A DNA stretch of 64,000 nt from Methylobacter sp. (lineage in GTDB: Bacteria > Pseudomonadota > Gammaproteobacteria > Methylococcales > Methylomonadaceae), in assembly GCA_026399025.1 (NCBI GenBank), contig JAPLRU010000106.1, positions 1-64,000 of the forward strand, in the 5' to 3' direction. A model generated the notes under the pieces. The model was not told where the DNA came from and ran no database searches. It saw only the letters and a program-made list of their open reading frames with translations. Every line of letters begins with the position of its first letter. Within the stretch, counting starts at the first letter, position 1. Below, one piece after another: positions 42,279 to 51,611 of the stretch. A program made the translations under genes and the position numbers.

Positions 42279-44258
42279 TCATCGCCTATTTTCTTTCCAC
42301 ACCCAATCTTCAATCTCACATTGCGGCACGAAACCGGTTACGGTATCGCTCAAAATGTCTCTAACCCGCTCAAAATCATCGTCTTGTGTCGCCTGTTCCA
42401 AGGTCGCCAATATTTTTTCCAGTTCGGCCCAGGGAATAACGTGCTCTTGCGCCCGCATAATTCTGGGATGTCCGGTTTCGGACACATTATCCCCAATCAG
42501 AAGTTCTTCATACAGTTTTTCTCCGGGTCTTAACCCGCTAAAGCTGATTTCGATATCGCCGTCGGGATGCTCGTCGTCTTTAATTTCCAAGCCGCTCAAA
42601 TGGATCATGCGCTTGGCCAAATCGATAATACGGATAGGCTCACCCATGTCCAGCACAAACACGTCGCCGCCCTGCCCCATCGCGCCGGCCTGAATGACCA
42701 ACTGCGACGCTTCGGGTATGGTCATGAAATAGCGGGTGATGCGTTCGTCAGTCACCGTGACCGGCCCGCCTCGTGCAATCTGCTCTTTAAACAAGGGGAC
42801 TACGGAACCGGAGGAGCCTAATACATTACCGAAACGCACCATGGTAAAACGGGGGCCGGAAATGTTCGCCGGGTCTGAACTCAAGGCCTGCAAAATCAAT
42901 TCGGCGAAGCGCTTGGTCGCGCCCATGGTATTGGTCGGCCTGACCGCTTTATCCGTTGAAATGAGCACAAACGTTTCAACGTTGGCTTTTATCGCCGCCT
43001 GCGCTACGCGTAAAGTGCCGAAAATATTATTCCAGACCGCTACGCCCGGATTTTTTTCGACCATCGGCACATGTTTATAGGCCGCCGCGTGATAAATCGT
43101 TTGCACCTTGAAAGCATTACAGATTTTTTCGCAGCGTTGGGCGTTCTCGACCGATCCCAACAGAGCCATAAGCGTTATCGGCTCCGCGTTGTCGATGTTG
43201 CCGGGGAGCGGATAAGGATAGGCGGAGTGTTTGGCTAATAAATGCTGCAACTCTTTTTCTATCGCATAAAGCGCAAATTCGCTGAGTTCAAAAAGAATCA
43301 ACGATTTCGGCTGCAAGCGGATAATCTGCCGACAAAGCTCGGAGCCGATGGAGCCGCCCGCGCCGGTCACCATCACTACTTTGCCGGTAATATTGTCATG
43401 CAGCAGCGATTGATCCGGCGGCACCGCATCGCGGCCCAGTAGATCGGCAATATCGACTTCCTGTAACGCATCGACGGTGACTTTACCTTGAGCAATATCC
43501 GACAAGCCGGGCATCGACATCACATGAACCGCGAAAGGCTCCAATAAACGGATAATTTCGCTTTTACGCGCCCGATTGGCCGACGGCATCGCCAGCAGAA
43601 TATCGGTCACCTGATATTTTTCTATCAAATACCTCAACGAGTGGATCGGATAAATGCGCAGGCCGTTGACCTTTTGTTTATGCAAACGCACATCGTCGTC
43701 GATGAAAGCGATCGGCCTGAACTCACGCCCATAGCTTAATGCGGAAGCCAACTGTACGCCCGCGTTGCCTGCGCCATAAATCAGCACGTTCTTCTTGCTG
43801 TGGGTTTTTACGCCTCGACCGCCGCCCAGGTTTAAATAGATTTCGCCCAACCACCAACGCGCAAAAAAACGGCTGCCGCCCACCAGCAGCATCATGTTCA
43901 GCCAGTTTAGCGGCAACACCGTCCGGGGCACGCCTTGGATGCCGGACTCATGCAGCACAAACGCAAAAACCAGCGCATACAGCGTCGTCGCCTGAATGAT
44001 GGTCCATAACGCCCTGACTTCGATGTAACGAATAATAGCCCGGTACAAACCCAGCTTAATAAAAATCGGCACGGCAATGACCGGGGCCGCGGCAAACAAA
44101 AACCACTCATTGTCTTTAGGATAATAAAACTCTCCCCAGCGCAAGGAAAACGCCGCCCACAGCGCAAACACCGCAAAAAATACATCGGCGCTAATCAGGG
44201 TAAAGGCTTTCTTGGGGCGCGGCAGCGCGATAAACCAGGTGCGCAGGTGCGGCCTCAT
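42279..44258 (-). CDS. CapD/WbpM-type nucleotide-sugar 4,6-dehydratase
   Basis: A 659-residue inner-membrane protein with four N-terminal membrane spans (about 15-130), a CoA-binding-like Rossmann domain (VLIYGAGNAGVQLASAL, about 150) and a C-terminal SDR dehydratase (VMVTGAGGSIGSELCRQII, about 290; YHAAAYKHVPMVE; STDKAVRPTNTMGATKR). Relatives (WbpM, CapD, PglF) convert UDP-GlcNAc to a 4-keto-6-deoxy sugar, the first step to QuiNAc/FucNAc or bacillosamine-like O-antigen sugars. The active-site Tyr is replaced by Met in TMGATKR, as is usual in this group. It is followed directly by the LysR gene. Confidence 0.93.
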   Translation of the reverse strand: MRPHLRTWFIALPRPKKAFTLISADVFFAVFALWAAFSLRWGEFYYPKDNEWFLFAAAPVIAVPIFIKLGLYRAIIRYIEVRALWTIIQATTLYALVFAFVLHESGIQGVPRTVLPLNWLNMMLLVGGSRFFARWWLGEIYLNLGGGRGVKTHSKKNVLIYGAGNAGVQLASALSYGREFRPIAFIDDDVRLHKQKVNGLRIYPIHSLRYLIEKYQVTDILLAMPSANRARKSEIIRLLEPFAVHVMSMPGLSDIAQGKVTVDALQEVDIADLLGRDAVPPDQSLLHDNITGKVVMVTGAGGSIGSELCRQIIRLQPKSLILFELSEFALYAIEKELQHLLAKHSAYPYPLPGNIDNAEPITLMALLGSVENAQRCEKICNAFKVQTIYHAAAYKHVPMVEKNPGVAVWNNIFGTLRVAQAAIKANVETFVLISTDKAVRPTNTMGATKRFAELILQALSSDPANISGPRFTMVRFGNVLGSSGSVVPLFKEQIARGGPVTVTDERITRYFMTIPEASQLVIQAGAMGQGGDVFVLDMGEPIRIIDLAKRMIHLSGLEIKDDEHPDGDIEISFSGLRPGEKLYEELLIGDNVSETGHPRIMRAQEHVIPWAELEKILATLEQATQDDDFERVRDILSDTVTGFVPQCEIEDWVWKENRR

Positions 44259-44307
44259 GAAACGGTCCTGTTTGGTGCCGAAACGCTTCCGCTACGATGC
44301 ATCGGGC

Positions 44308-45342
44308 TCATTCGCTCGACCCGGCTTGGGCCCGGCTATCGCCCGCTTTATAACGATAGGCGAAGTATACTAGCGGCGAATACGCCACCGCCAAGCCCAC
44401 CATGCCGTCCAATTTGTCTAGTGCAACCAGACCGGCGACGGGTAGTAACCAAAACACATTAATCGCGCCTATCGCCAAGGTGACGGGGCGATGAGCGGCC
44501 CAGACGCGGGACGCATATTGATAGGCATGGCTACGATGCGCTTCATAAAACTTTTCGCCGCGCAATACCCGGCGGCATAAGGTAACGCTGGCGTCAACGA
44601 TAAACACGCCCAATAAAATCAACCACACCCAGAATAACCTCGGTTCAATCCAGGCCGCCTGTAGCGAAAGCAAGGCCAAGGTAATACCCAAAAAACCGCT
44701 ACCGGCATCGCCCATGAAAATACGCGCGGGCGGAAAATTCCAAAAAAGAAAGCCTAAGACGGCGATAGCCAGCAGCAGCGGCGACAGCCAAGCATTTGAC
44801 TCCGGCGCAACCAGCCATACCGTCAAAGCGCCGCCGCAACACACGGTAATCGCCTCAATACCGGCCAAGCCATCAATGCCGTCCATGAAATTGTACAGAT
44901 TCAATAACCAAACGATATAAATCGCCGCCGCCGGCAAGCCAAGCCGGCCCAAATCCAGCACATAGCCGAAAACGACAAGAGGGGGGCATCCGCCCAACCA
45001 ATAAAGCCCCCAAGCGGCGGCGGCAAAATGCACCAACAAGCGCCAACGCGCGGCAATATGGCCGTGATCATCCAGAAAACCGGTTAGCGCAACGATGCCG
45101 CCCGCGCCCCATAAAGCCAGGCATACCGGGTTAGACAGCCAATCGAACCGGTTTAATACCGGCACCACCGCCAGAAAGGCGGCCACAATAGCAACACCGC
45201 CTCCGCGAGGCGTCGGCAGCGAATGCGAACTGCGCTCATTAGGAATGTCGATTAAGTTCTTCGCCAAGGCATAGCGGCGTAAAAATCCGGTCAGCGCCCA
45301 AGATATTGCACCGGTCAGCACAAGAAACCACCCAAAAACCAT
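44308..45342 (-). CDS. WecA/WbpL-type polyprenyl-phosphate sugar-1-phosphate transferase
   Basis: A 344-residue polytopic inner-membrane protein of the MraY/WecA family that attaches the first sugar phosphate to undecaprenyl phosphate. Motifs: IPNERSSHSLPTPRGGG (about 37-53), GFLDDHG (about 88), NLYNFMDGIDGLAG (about 148-161) and FMGDAGSGFLG (about 210). With the CapD-type enzyme next to it, the first sugar is probably QuiNAc or FucNAc, as with WbpL in pseudomonads. It starts O-antigen or exopolysaccharide synthesis. Confidence 0.9.
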   Translation of the reverse strand: MVFGWFLVLTGAISWALTGFLRRYALAKNLIDIPNERSSHSLPTPRGGGVAIVAAFLAVVPVLNRFDWLSNPVCLALWGAGGIVALTGFLDDHGHIAARWRLLVHFAAAAWGLYWLGGCPPLVVFGYVLDLGRLGLPAAAIYIVWLLNLYNFMDGIDGLAGIEAITVCCGGALTVWLVAPESNAWLSPLLLAIAVLGFLFWNFPPARIFMGDAGSGFLGITLALLSLQAAWIEPRLFWVWLILLGVFIVDASVTLCRRVLRGEKFYEAHRSHAYQYASRVWAAHRPVTLAIGAINVFWLLPVAGLVALDKLDGMVGLAVAYSPLVYFAYRYKAGDSRAQAGSSE

Positions 45343-45484
45343 TTATACCTCTTTTAATAATTGACGGCCTATAGCCGCAGGCAGCGTAAAACGATGAGCC
45401 AAAAACTTCCGCGAGTCGCAATAAACTTGTTGGACGGGAAATAAACTGAATGACTCCGCTTGAACTTATCGCAATTAAACGGGT

Positions 45485-46444
45485 TTATATTTTTTGCAAA
45501 AAGTCCGCTGCGGTTTTTTTCAAGGCCTCATCCACAGTGACGGGCGGTCGCCAACCCAACAGGTCGTGCGCCTTGGTGATGTCGACTTGAAGCGAATTGC
45601 ATAAACGTTGCGCCATGTCGCGCTTGCCCAGCAATAGAGCGCCGACTTTTAACATTCGGATAGGCAGGGAGAACAGTTTGGCGGGCTTGCCCAAAGCTTC
45701 GCCCAAACGTTGCAGCAATTCGGTGGTAGACAGATCCTCGCCGTCTCCGGCCAAAAAGGTCTGATTGGCGGCGGCCGGATGATCGATGCAGGTGGCGATC
45801 AAGTCGATCAAATTATCCAATGCGACAAAGCTGCGCTTATTATGAATCGCGCCCAAAGGCAGCGGGATTTCTTTATTCAACCAGTACATCATGCTGTGAA
45901 AGTTGGCCTTCACGCCGGGCCCGTAAACCAAGGGCGGGCGAATGATCACCACTTCCATGCCGGTTTCATCGGCCAATTGCCGCAACGCATGTTCCGCTTC
46001 GCATTTGGAAATGCCGTAACAATCGATCGGCGCGGGTCGATCTTCAGGCTTATAAGGCCGACCCAAGGGCGACGATTCGCCATTCACTTTAATCGAACTG
46101 ATAAAAATAAAGCGTTGCACACCGGCATCGCAGGCCTGCCGGGCAAGATTCCAGGCGCCGTCAACATTCACTTTACGCAATTCATCCAATGGATCGACGG
46201 CGTTATCTTTCATCACATGCACGCGCGCGGCAAGATGAACGACCACCTTGATGTCGATCAGCGCCTCGGTCCAATCCGTCTCGTTGTTTATTTCGCCGAT
46301 TGACACCGTTTCGGCATGTTCGACCGGCAAATTGTCGGAACGCGCCAAACGCACCGCCGCGCGAACGGATTGCCCTTGCCGAAGCAACTCGGCGCAAAGC
46401 GGCCGACCGATAAAACCGGAAGCTCCCGAGATTAATACTTTCAT
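45485..46444 (-). CDS. NAD-dependent epimerase/dehydratase (WbpV-like)
   Basis: A 319-residue extended SDR. The Rossmann motif is GASGFIGRPLCAELL (about 7-21), the catalytic YxxxK is in DCYGISKCEAEHAL and the upstream serine in FISSIKVNGE. The LARVHVM and RPYKPEDRPAPID segments match WbpV-like 4-epimerase/reductases that complete UDP-FucNAc or QuiNAc. It lies between the GT2 gene and the WecA-type transferase, so this sugar is likely what that transferase uses. UDP-glucose 4-epimerase is the other option. Confidence 0.85.
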   Translation of the reverse strand: MKVLISGASGFIGRPLCAELLRQGQSVRAAVRLARSDNLPVEHAETVSIGEINNETDWTEALIDIKVVVHLAARVHVMKDNAVDPLDELRKVNVDGAWNLARQACDAGVQRFIFISSIKVNGESSPLGRPYKPEDRPAPIDCYGISKCEAEHALRQLADETGMEVVIIRPPLVYGPGVKANFHSMMYWLNKEIPLPLGAIHNKRSFVALDNLIDLIATCIDHPAAANQTFLAGDGEDLSTTELLQRLGEALGKPAKLFSLPIRMLKVGALLLGKRDMAQRLCNSLQVDITKAHDLLGWRPPVTVDEALKKTAADFLQKI

Positions 46445-46454
46445 AGGCCCGAAC

Positions 46455-47342
46455 TCACCGCACTAACTCAAACAATCGAATAGGAAGTTTCAGCGCCAGA
46501 AAGAACCAGTTGGTATATAAACCATTGTCTTTACACGCTCTGACGATTTCCCGATTCAGCGTAATGCTGGTCATCAATCCGCCGTTACTCAAGCCTCCGG
46601 AACGCATAATCACCATAACCTTATCAATAAATGACCACGATATTTTTTGCTTAATGAGCAGCCGCGCCAGCATCTCAAAATCGGCTGCGATTTTATAGTC
46701 TGTTTTATACATCCCGGTTTTTTCATAACACGACTTTTTGCAATAAAAGGTAGGATGGGCGGGCATTACGCCGATGCGCAAAAAGGTAGGCGTGAAGGCC
46801 GCAACCCGATACTTTCGTCGTATTTTTTCAAGATTATGGCGATCGACAATATTCAGACAGGAAAAAACAGCATCCACGTTCGTTTCGCGAAATCTGTCCG
46901 CTATATCCAACACTGCATTTTCTCCGAAAAATAGATCGTCCGCATTCAGCATGCCCACATACTCCCCGGAACAAAGCGCTATGCCTTTATTCATGGCGTC
47001 ATAGATTCCGCTGTCTTTCTCGCTGATCCAGTAATCGATAACATGATCGTATTGTCTCAAAATATCAACCGTCGCATCGCTGGAACCGCCATCGATAACG
47101 ATATATTCAATATTGTCATAGCGTTGTTTAATAACGCTTTCTATGGTGTCCGCTAACGTTTCCGCGCCATTAAATACTACGGTAATTACCGAGATTAACG
47201 GCTTACCCGGCAATGAATGCTTATAGATGTCGCGGGAGCGTAAGCCGCCATTTGTAACCCTGCCGGACGGTAAACGAACGTCGGAGTCGTGCACGGAATC
47301 GTTTGCTACTGCAGAGCGTACCGAGGTTGAATCTATTTTCAA
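46455..47342 (-). CDS. Glycosyltransferase family 2
   Basis: A 295-residue GT-A transferase. The catalytic core is ISVITVVFNGAETLADTIES (about 49-68), then IEYIVIDGGSSDATVDIL, and a DXD-like LNADDLFF (about 133). The C-terminal half has the PAHPTFYCKKSCYEKTGMYK segment of WcaA/WbbD-like enzymes. The start is TTG at 47342, supported by GGAGAGG 5 bases upstream. The acceptor is unknown. An epimerase gene follows after 10 bases. Confidence 0.88.
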   Translation of the reverse strand: MKIDSTSVRSAVANDSVHDSDVRLPSGRVTNGGLRSRDIYKHSLPGKPLISVITVVFNGAETLADTIESVIKQRYDNIEYIVIDGGSSDATVDILRQYDHVIDYWISEKDSGIYDAMNKGIALCSGEYVGMLNADDLFFGENAVLDIADRFRETNVDAVFSCLNIVDRHNLEKIRRKYRVAAFTPTFLRIGVMPAHPTFYCKKSCYEKTGMYKTDYKIAADFEMLARLLIKQKISWSFIDKVMVIMRSGGLSNGGLMTSITLNREIVRACKDNGLYTNWFFLALKLPIRLFELVR

Positions 47343-47417
47343 TCAACCTCTCCTTCAGCCATCGCAATAATTAAATAGCTGTGTTCGAACTTTGACTGAA
47401 AGCCGGAATAATGATGG

Positions 47418-47663
47418 TTATGCATGTTTAATCAATGCCTTCAATTCTGTCTTTAATTTGTATTCATCACTATAGTCCGCCGGCAAACAGGAAGTAATAT
47501 CGTCTGAAGTTAAAGAAGGGTATTGTTTGCGTATATTTTCCCGGCTTTCTCCTGCGCTGAGAAATTCAAGAATTGTTTGCACAGTGATTCTTTTTCCTCT
47601 CACCGTTGGTTTTCCATTACAAATATCAGGATCAATAGAAATTCTATTATTCAGGTAGTTCAT
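47418..47663 (-). CDS. DUF433-domain protein, antitoxin-like, solitary
   Basis: About 81 residues with the DUF433 signature ISIDPDICNGKPTVRGKRIT and LEFLSAGESRENI (helix-turn-helix). DUF433 proteins are often antitoxins for PIN-like (DUF5615) toxins. The toxin would be downstream on the minus strand, but the GT2 gene begins 75 bases on, so none is present. The ATG at 47663 has AGGG upstream; an in-frame ATG 18 codons earlier is less likely. It interrupts the polysaccharide cluster. Confidence 0.75.
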   Translation of the reverse strand: MNYLNNRISIDPDICNGKPTVRGKRITVQTILEFLSAGESRENIRKQYPSLTSDDITSCLPADYSDEYKLKTELKALIKHA

Positions 47664-47792
47664 TTTTTGTGTTTCCCTAAAAGTGTTTACTGTTGGGAGG
47701 GTAATGACTTGGGGCATGATATTATCAATACATTTTACAACGTAGCCGAGCCATTGAAAGCGGTTACAATGCCCGAAATTAATGAGCCGCTC

Positions 47793-48767
47793 TTAGTCAT
47801 GGCGCAACAAGGAATCCGCTTGCGCACACTCTATCATCTTGCGCACAACATCGCGCATTTTAAACCTTGCCCGCCAGCCCAGTTTATCGAAAGCCTTATC
47901 GGCGCAGCCCTGGCTCCTTGCGAGATCGGTCGGGCGAAACAAGGAGTGATCGACGTTCACATAATCACGCCAATCCAAACCCAGCACCGCAAATGCTTCG
48001 GCCACAAAATCTTCAAGCGAATTAGCCTCGCCTGTCGCAATAATGTAATCATCAGCACGATCTTGCTGCAACATGCGCCACATTGCGTCTACGTACTCCG
48101 GCGCCCAACCCCAATCGCGCATAATATCAAGCCGCCCCAAGGTCAGTTTTTCCGAAGAGCCTTGTGCAATTCGACAAGCCGCCGAAACAATTTTTTGGGT
48201 CACGAAACGCTCGGGCCGTAACGGTGATTCGTGATTGAATAAAATACCGTTGCAGGCATATAAACCATAAGCCTCGCGATAATTTGCAACCAGCCAATGG
48301 GCGGAGGACTTTGCCACCCCGTAAGGGCTGCGTGGGCGAAAGGAGGTTTCTTCGGTAATGGCTTGCAAGCCATGATCGCCAAAACATTCACTCGATCCGG
48401 CATGATAAAACTTAATAGGCTTGCCCAAAAAGCGAATGGCTTCCAGCAGATTTAAAGTACTCAGAGTAATACTTTCCAAGGTTTCCGCCGGTTGCTCAAA
48501 AGACAAGCCGACCGAGCTTTGGCCGGCCAGATGGTATATTTCATCGGGTTCGCTACGGGTAAGCGCGGTGAGTACGCTCCGAAAATCATTCGGCGCCATT
48601 GACAGTAAGTGCACCCGCTTCTTAAGGCCCAGCGAAACCAAATTACCAAAGCCGGCCACTTGCGCATCTCTGGATGTGCCCCACACCTCATAGCCTTTAT
48701 CCAACAACAGTTGCGCGAGGTAAGCACCATCTTGGCCGCTGATGCCGCAAATCAACGCTTTTTTCAT
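47793..48767 (-). CDS. gmd: GDP-mannose 4,6-dehydratase
   Basis: A 324-residue SDR enzyme making GDP-4-keto-6-deoxy-D-mannose, the precursor of GDP-D-rhamnose, GDP-fucose or GDP-perosamine. Motifs: ALICGISGQDGAYLAQLLLD (about 4-23), the YHLAGQSSVG NAD site, AGSSECFG with the catalytic Ser/Glu, and SPYGVAKSSAHWL (YxxxK). NHESPLRPERFVTQKI is typical of Gmd. The reductase or aminotransferase that fixes the final sugar is not in the cluster. Its ATG overlaps the stop of the upstream glycosyltransferase by 4 bases. Confidence 0.93.
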   Translation of the reverse strand: MKKALICGISGQDGAYLAQLLLDKGYEVWGTSRDAQVAGFGNLVSLGLKKRVHLLSMAPNDFRSVLTALTRSEPDEIYHLAGQSSVGLSFEQPAETLESITLSTLNLLEAIRFLGKPIKFYHAGSSECFGDHGLQAITEETSFRPRSPYGVAKSSAHWLVANYREAYGLYACNGILFNHESPLRPERFVTQKIVSAACRIAQGSSEKLTLGRLDIMRDWGWAPEYVDAMWRMLQQDRADDYIIATGEANSLEDFVAEAFAVLGLDWRDYVNVDHSLFRPTDLARSQGCADKAFDKLGWRARFKMRDVVRKMIECAQADSLLRHD

Positions 48768-49855
48768 ATCAAGCGCCTATACACAGCCAGCGTTTCCTCG
48801 GCGCAACGGTTCCATGAAAACTGAGTGCAACGCGCCGCCCCGAGGTCAATCAGCTCGGCGCGTCTTGCCGTTGAAGTTAGCACGCGCTCCATAGCGACGC
48901 GCATCGATTCAATATCGTTGGGATCGAAATATTCGGCGGCGTCGCCCACCACTTCCGGAATAGAACTGTTATTGCTACAGGCGACAGGACAATCCAGCGA
49001 CATCGCCTCCAGCGGCGGAATGCCGAATCCTTCATAAAGAGAAGGATAAACAAACAAGGCCGCGCCGCGGTAAAAATCGGCGAGTTTGCCGTCATCCCCA
49101 TCCAGCTGTATCAATCGGTTTTCAGCAAGCTTCAATTCATCGAACAGCTGGTGTTCATGACTTGAAAATGCGCCGCCACCGAAGCACACGATATTAAAAT
49201 GATTAAGCAACCAAGAAGAACCGGCATAGGCGCGCAAGAATCCTTCAAAATTTTTATAACCGGCACGACTACCGACGTAGAGTAAATAAGGTTTGTTTTC
49301 ATGCGTTGCCAAGGTCGTCGGCGTCAAGCGGTCGAAGCCGATATAAACCACCGATACCTTGTCTTCAGGCACATCGAAAAGTTCCAGCAAATCCTTGCGG
49401 GTGCTTTGCGAGATACAAAAAACGTGGTCCGCTCTTTGCGTTGCAATGCGTTTCCATTCCGAAGTGCGGCGATGTTGGGCGAATTCGGACGGAAAGCGCT
49501 CGTGAATCATATCGTAAACGGTCACCACGGAACAAACGCCCTTGGGCGCGACCCGGCTCGCAGCATAGTAGGTTTCATGCACGATCTGCGGGGCAAACTT
49601 GGCGATGGCGCTACGGGCCAGCCAGAAGCTGCTTAAATGTAAAGGGATTCTGGTGTTCGGTATTTTCGGCGCTTTTATACCCGAAACAACGCCTTTGGGC
49701 AGCTTATCCAGGTAAGCATTGATATAAAAAGGCGCAAAGATATGAGCGTCCACCCCTTCCATGCTCGCCAATTGAGCGGCAAGACTACTGGCGTAACGGG
49801 AAATCCCGCCATACTCCTGCAAGGTGAATATTTGTGAATCAAAGGCTATTTTCAT
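48764..49855 (-). CDS. Glycosyltransferase family 4 (mannosyl/rhamnosyltransferase-like)
   Basis: A 363-residue GT-B enzyme. It begins with EYGGISRYASSLAAQL, the acceptor-side glycine loop, and has LLYVGSRAGYKNFEGFLRAY in the middle. The nucleotide-sugar site is FVYPSLYEGFGIPPLEAM (about 268-285; E-x7-E motif). The closest named relatives are WbdA/WbpZ-type mannosyl- or rhamnosyltransferases, in line with the coupled gmd gene. It overlaps the methyltransferase upstream by 17 bases. Confidence 0.88.
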   Translation of the reverse strand: MKIAFDSQIFTLQEYGGISRYASSLAAQLASMEGVDAHIFAPFYINAYLDKLPKGVVSGIKAPKIPNTRIPLHLSSFWLARSAIAKFAPQIVHETYYAASRVAPKGVCSVVTVYDMIHERFPSEFAQHRRTSEWKRIATQRADHVFCISQSTRKDLLELFDVPEDKVSVVYIGFDRLTPTTLATHENKPYLLYVGSRAGYKNFEGFLRAYAGSSWLLNHFNIVCFGGGAFSSHEHQLFDELKLAENRLIQLDGDDGKLADFYRGAALFVYPSLYEGFGIPPLEAMSLDCPVACSNNSSIPEVVGDAAEYFDPNDIESMRVAMERVLTSTARRAELIDLGAARCTQFSWNRCAEETLAVYRRLI

Positions 49856-50696
49856 GTGTTGACTGCTCGTCTGTGCTGATTTTATCCAGCATTAAATGAT
49901 GATCGGATAGTGTCTTGGAGCCCAAGCGCCTGCGCACCCACCACGGCGCAATCAACGCAAGCCATCGGCTCGTCACTCGTCCTAATAAGCGCTCATTGAC
50001 GGCTGTTTTCGACAAGATATGCAGGCCGTTCGCACTGGCGAAATGCAAACCTAATCGGTCCGCTATTGCCTGTAAAGTTCGGCGCTGGAAAAAACCGATA
50101 TGCTGCCCGGTAGAAAAGGTGTAATACCACCATGAGTCCGGTTCAGGAGGAGCGCCTTCATACAACTCGGTCGTAAACAGTAATGCATTTGCGCCCGAAA
50201 AGGCGAATGTTTCTTCTATAAAAGCGACAGGATCGGTTACATGCTCCAATACCTCCATTGCGGTAACGGCGCCGCAAGGGCCATACGAGGGCTTATAGTC
50301 GAAGCCGGGTACATGCAAGTTAGTGCAGTATTTGTCGTGCCAATAAAAGTCAAAACCGAAATCGCGCATCAATCGAGTCAGCATCCCATAGCCACCGGCC
50401 GCATCCAGATAGCGGCCGCCGCCGCGCTCATTAAGCACCCAATACAATACCGCAGCCAGTTTGCAAGCAATAGCGATATTCCGCATGACCAAGCCGGTAT
50501 CGGCCTGAGCGATTGCGCTTGAGTAAGCGTGTTCAAGCCAGTGGGGTTCATGGGCACGCAAAAAACCGCATTCATTGCAAACTTCGTATTGAGCGTTATA
50601 TTGATTAAGAACCTGCGCTGTAAAGCAGGCCTTCATTAGGCCCGAACAGACAGGGCATTTCATGTTTGCATCTACCCCATGCTGGGCCTTTTTCAT
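49839..50696 (-). CDS. Class I SAM-dependent methyltransferase with N-terminal zinc ribbon
   Basis: A 285-residue protein. The N-terminal 40 residues carry CPVC and CNEC pairs (a zinc ribbon, about 14-43). A methyltransferase fold follows with GRYLDAAGGYGMLTRLMRDF as the SAM loop (about 92-111) and AVTAMEVLEHVTDPVAF (about 140). The GQHIGFFQRRTLQAIADRLG ending is frequent in methyltransferases of O-antigen clusters. It may methylate a sugar, possibly capping the chain; the substrate is inferred only from context. The start is ATG 50696, with an alternative 11 codons later. Confidence 0.85.
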   Translation of the reverse strand: MKKAQHGVDANMKCPVCSGLMKACFTAQVLNQYNAQYEVCNECGFLRAHEPHWLEHAYSSAIAQADTGLVMRNIAIACKLAAVLYWVLNERGGGRYLDAAGGYGMLTRLMRDFGFDFYWHDKYCTNLHVPGFDYKPSYGPCGAVTAMEVLEHVTDPVAFIEETFAFSGANALLFTTELYEGAPPEPDSWWYYTFSTGQHIGFFQRRTLQAIADRLGLHFASANGLHILSKTAVNERLLGRVTSRWLALIAPWWVRRRLGSKTLSDHHLMLDKISTDEQSTHENSL

Positions 50697-50777
50697 CGAA
50701 GTTGTTCCGTAAATGAATTGAAATCGCGATTAAATAAAGCGACAGGGATATAAGTGTTTTTTGTAAAGGTCACGTTG

Positions 50778-51368
50778 TTATCGCTCATCTTCCGGAATCA
50801 ATCTGATTATTTTCGCAGGGTTGCCAGCCACAATGGTCCAGGCCGGAACATCTTTGGTCACCACACTCCCCGCGCCAACGATGGCTCCCTCGCCGATAGA
50901 AACATTTTTTAAAATCATCGCATTGACGCCTATCCACGCTTTATTGTGAATATAAATTTTTCCCTTAACCACATCTTGCCAATTCTTTTTTCCCTCTCGC
51001 CAATCGGTAACATCATTGGAACGCTGACTCCAAGCTATTGAATGGGCATTATGGTCAATCAGCGTACATCCCCAGGAAATCAAAACATCGTCGCCAATTA
51101 TAATTTCATTTGCCGCTGTTATTGTACTGGCGCCGATAAATGTTCTCGCACCGATAAGCACAGAGGCTTCAACGCGTTCAATGACAATGGTGGCATGGAT
51201 CAGCGAATGATCGGCAATTTTCAGCTTGCCGCCATAATTTAAGCGCAAATTCCGGTACGCTCCAATATAGGCAGTGTCGGATATTTCAACGTTCGGATAG
51301 CGAGAGACGACTATTTTTGACGGATAATCAATTAGCAAATTCAATAATCTTTTAAGGTAGCTAAACAT
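50778..51368 (-). CDS. Left-handed beta-helix acyltransferase (WcaF-like)
   Basis: About 196 residues of hexapeptide repeats (IGARTFIGAST, IIIGDDVLISWG, IHNKAWIGVNAMI, IGEGAIVGAGSVVTKDV, end VAGNPAKIIRLI), the LbH fold of sugar O-acetyltransferases. The catalytic His is in LIDHNAHSI. It probably acetylates an O-antigen sugar. The upstream frame is open to a GTG at 51410; I prefer ATG 51368 (MFSYLKRLLNLL), but no ribosome site decides it. Confidence 0.85.
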   Translation of the reverse strand: MFSYLKRLLNLLIDYPSKIVVSRYPNVEISDTAYIGAYRNLRLNYGGKLKIADHSLIHATIVIERVEASVLIGARTFIGASTITAANEIIIGDDVLISWGCTLIDHNAHSIAWSQRSNDVTDWREGKKNWQDVVKGKIYIHNKAWIGVNAMILKNVSIGEGAIVGAGSVVTKDVPAWTIVAGNPAKIIRLIPEDER

Positions 51369-51611
51369 AATATTTTTTACATGATTCCTTGCAATAACGG
51401 TACAGTCCACAAAATAACGGGGATTATATTTCTTCTATCGGTAAGTTCGCCAATATACGGCTTCCTTTGTATCTGTTGCATCGGCATTCGAGATTAATAT
51501 TAAAATAATGAATTAGTAGCGAGCGACTGTCAGATATTTAAATATCCGGATTTGGATATATTGGTTTGGAACAAACAATTTATTATATATTCGAAAAACA
51601 TTTTCAAAATA

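Noticed and set aside
45710-46303. 197-codon plus-strand open frame
   Set aside because: Antisense shadow of the NAD-dependent epimerase.
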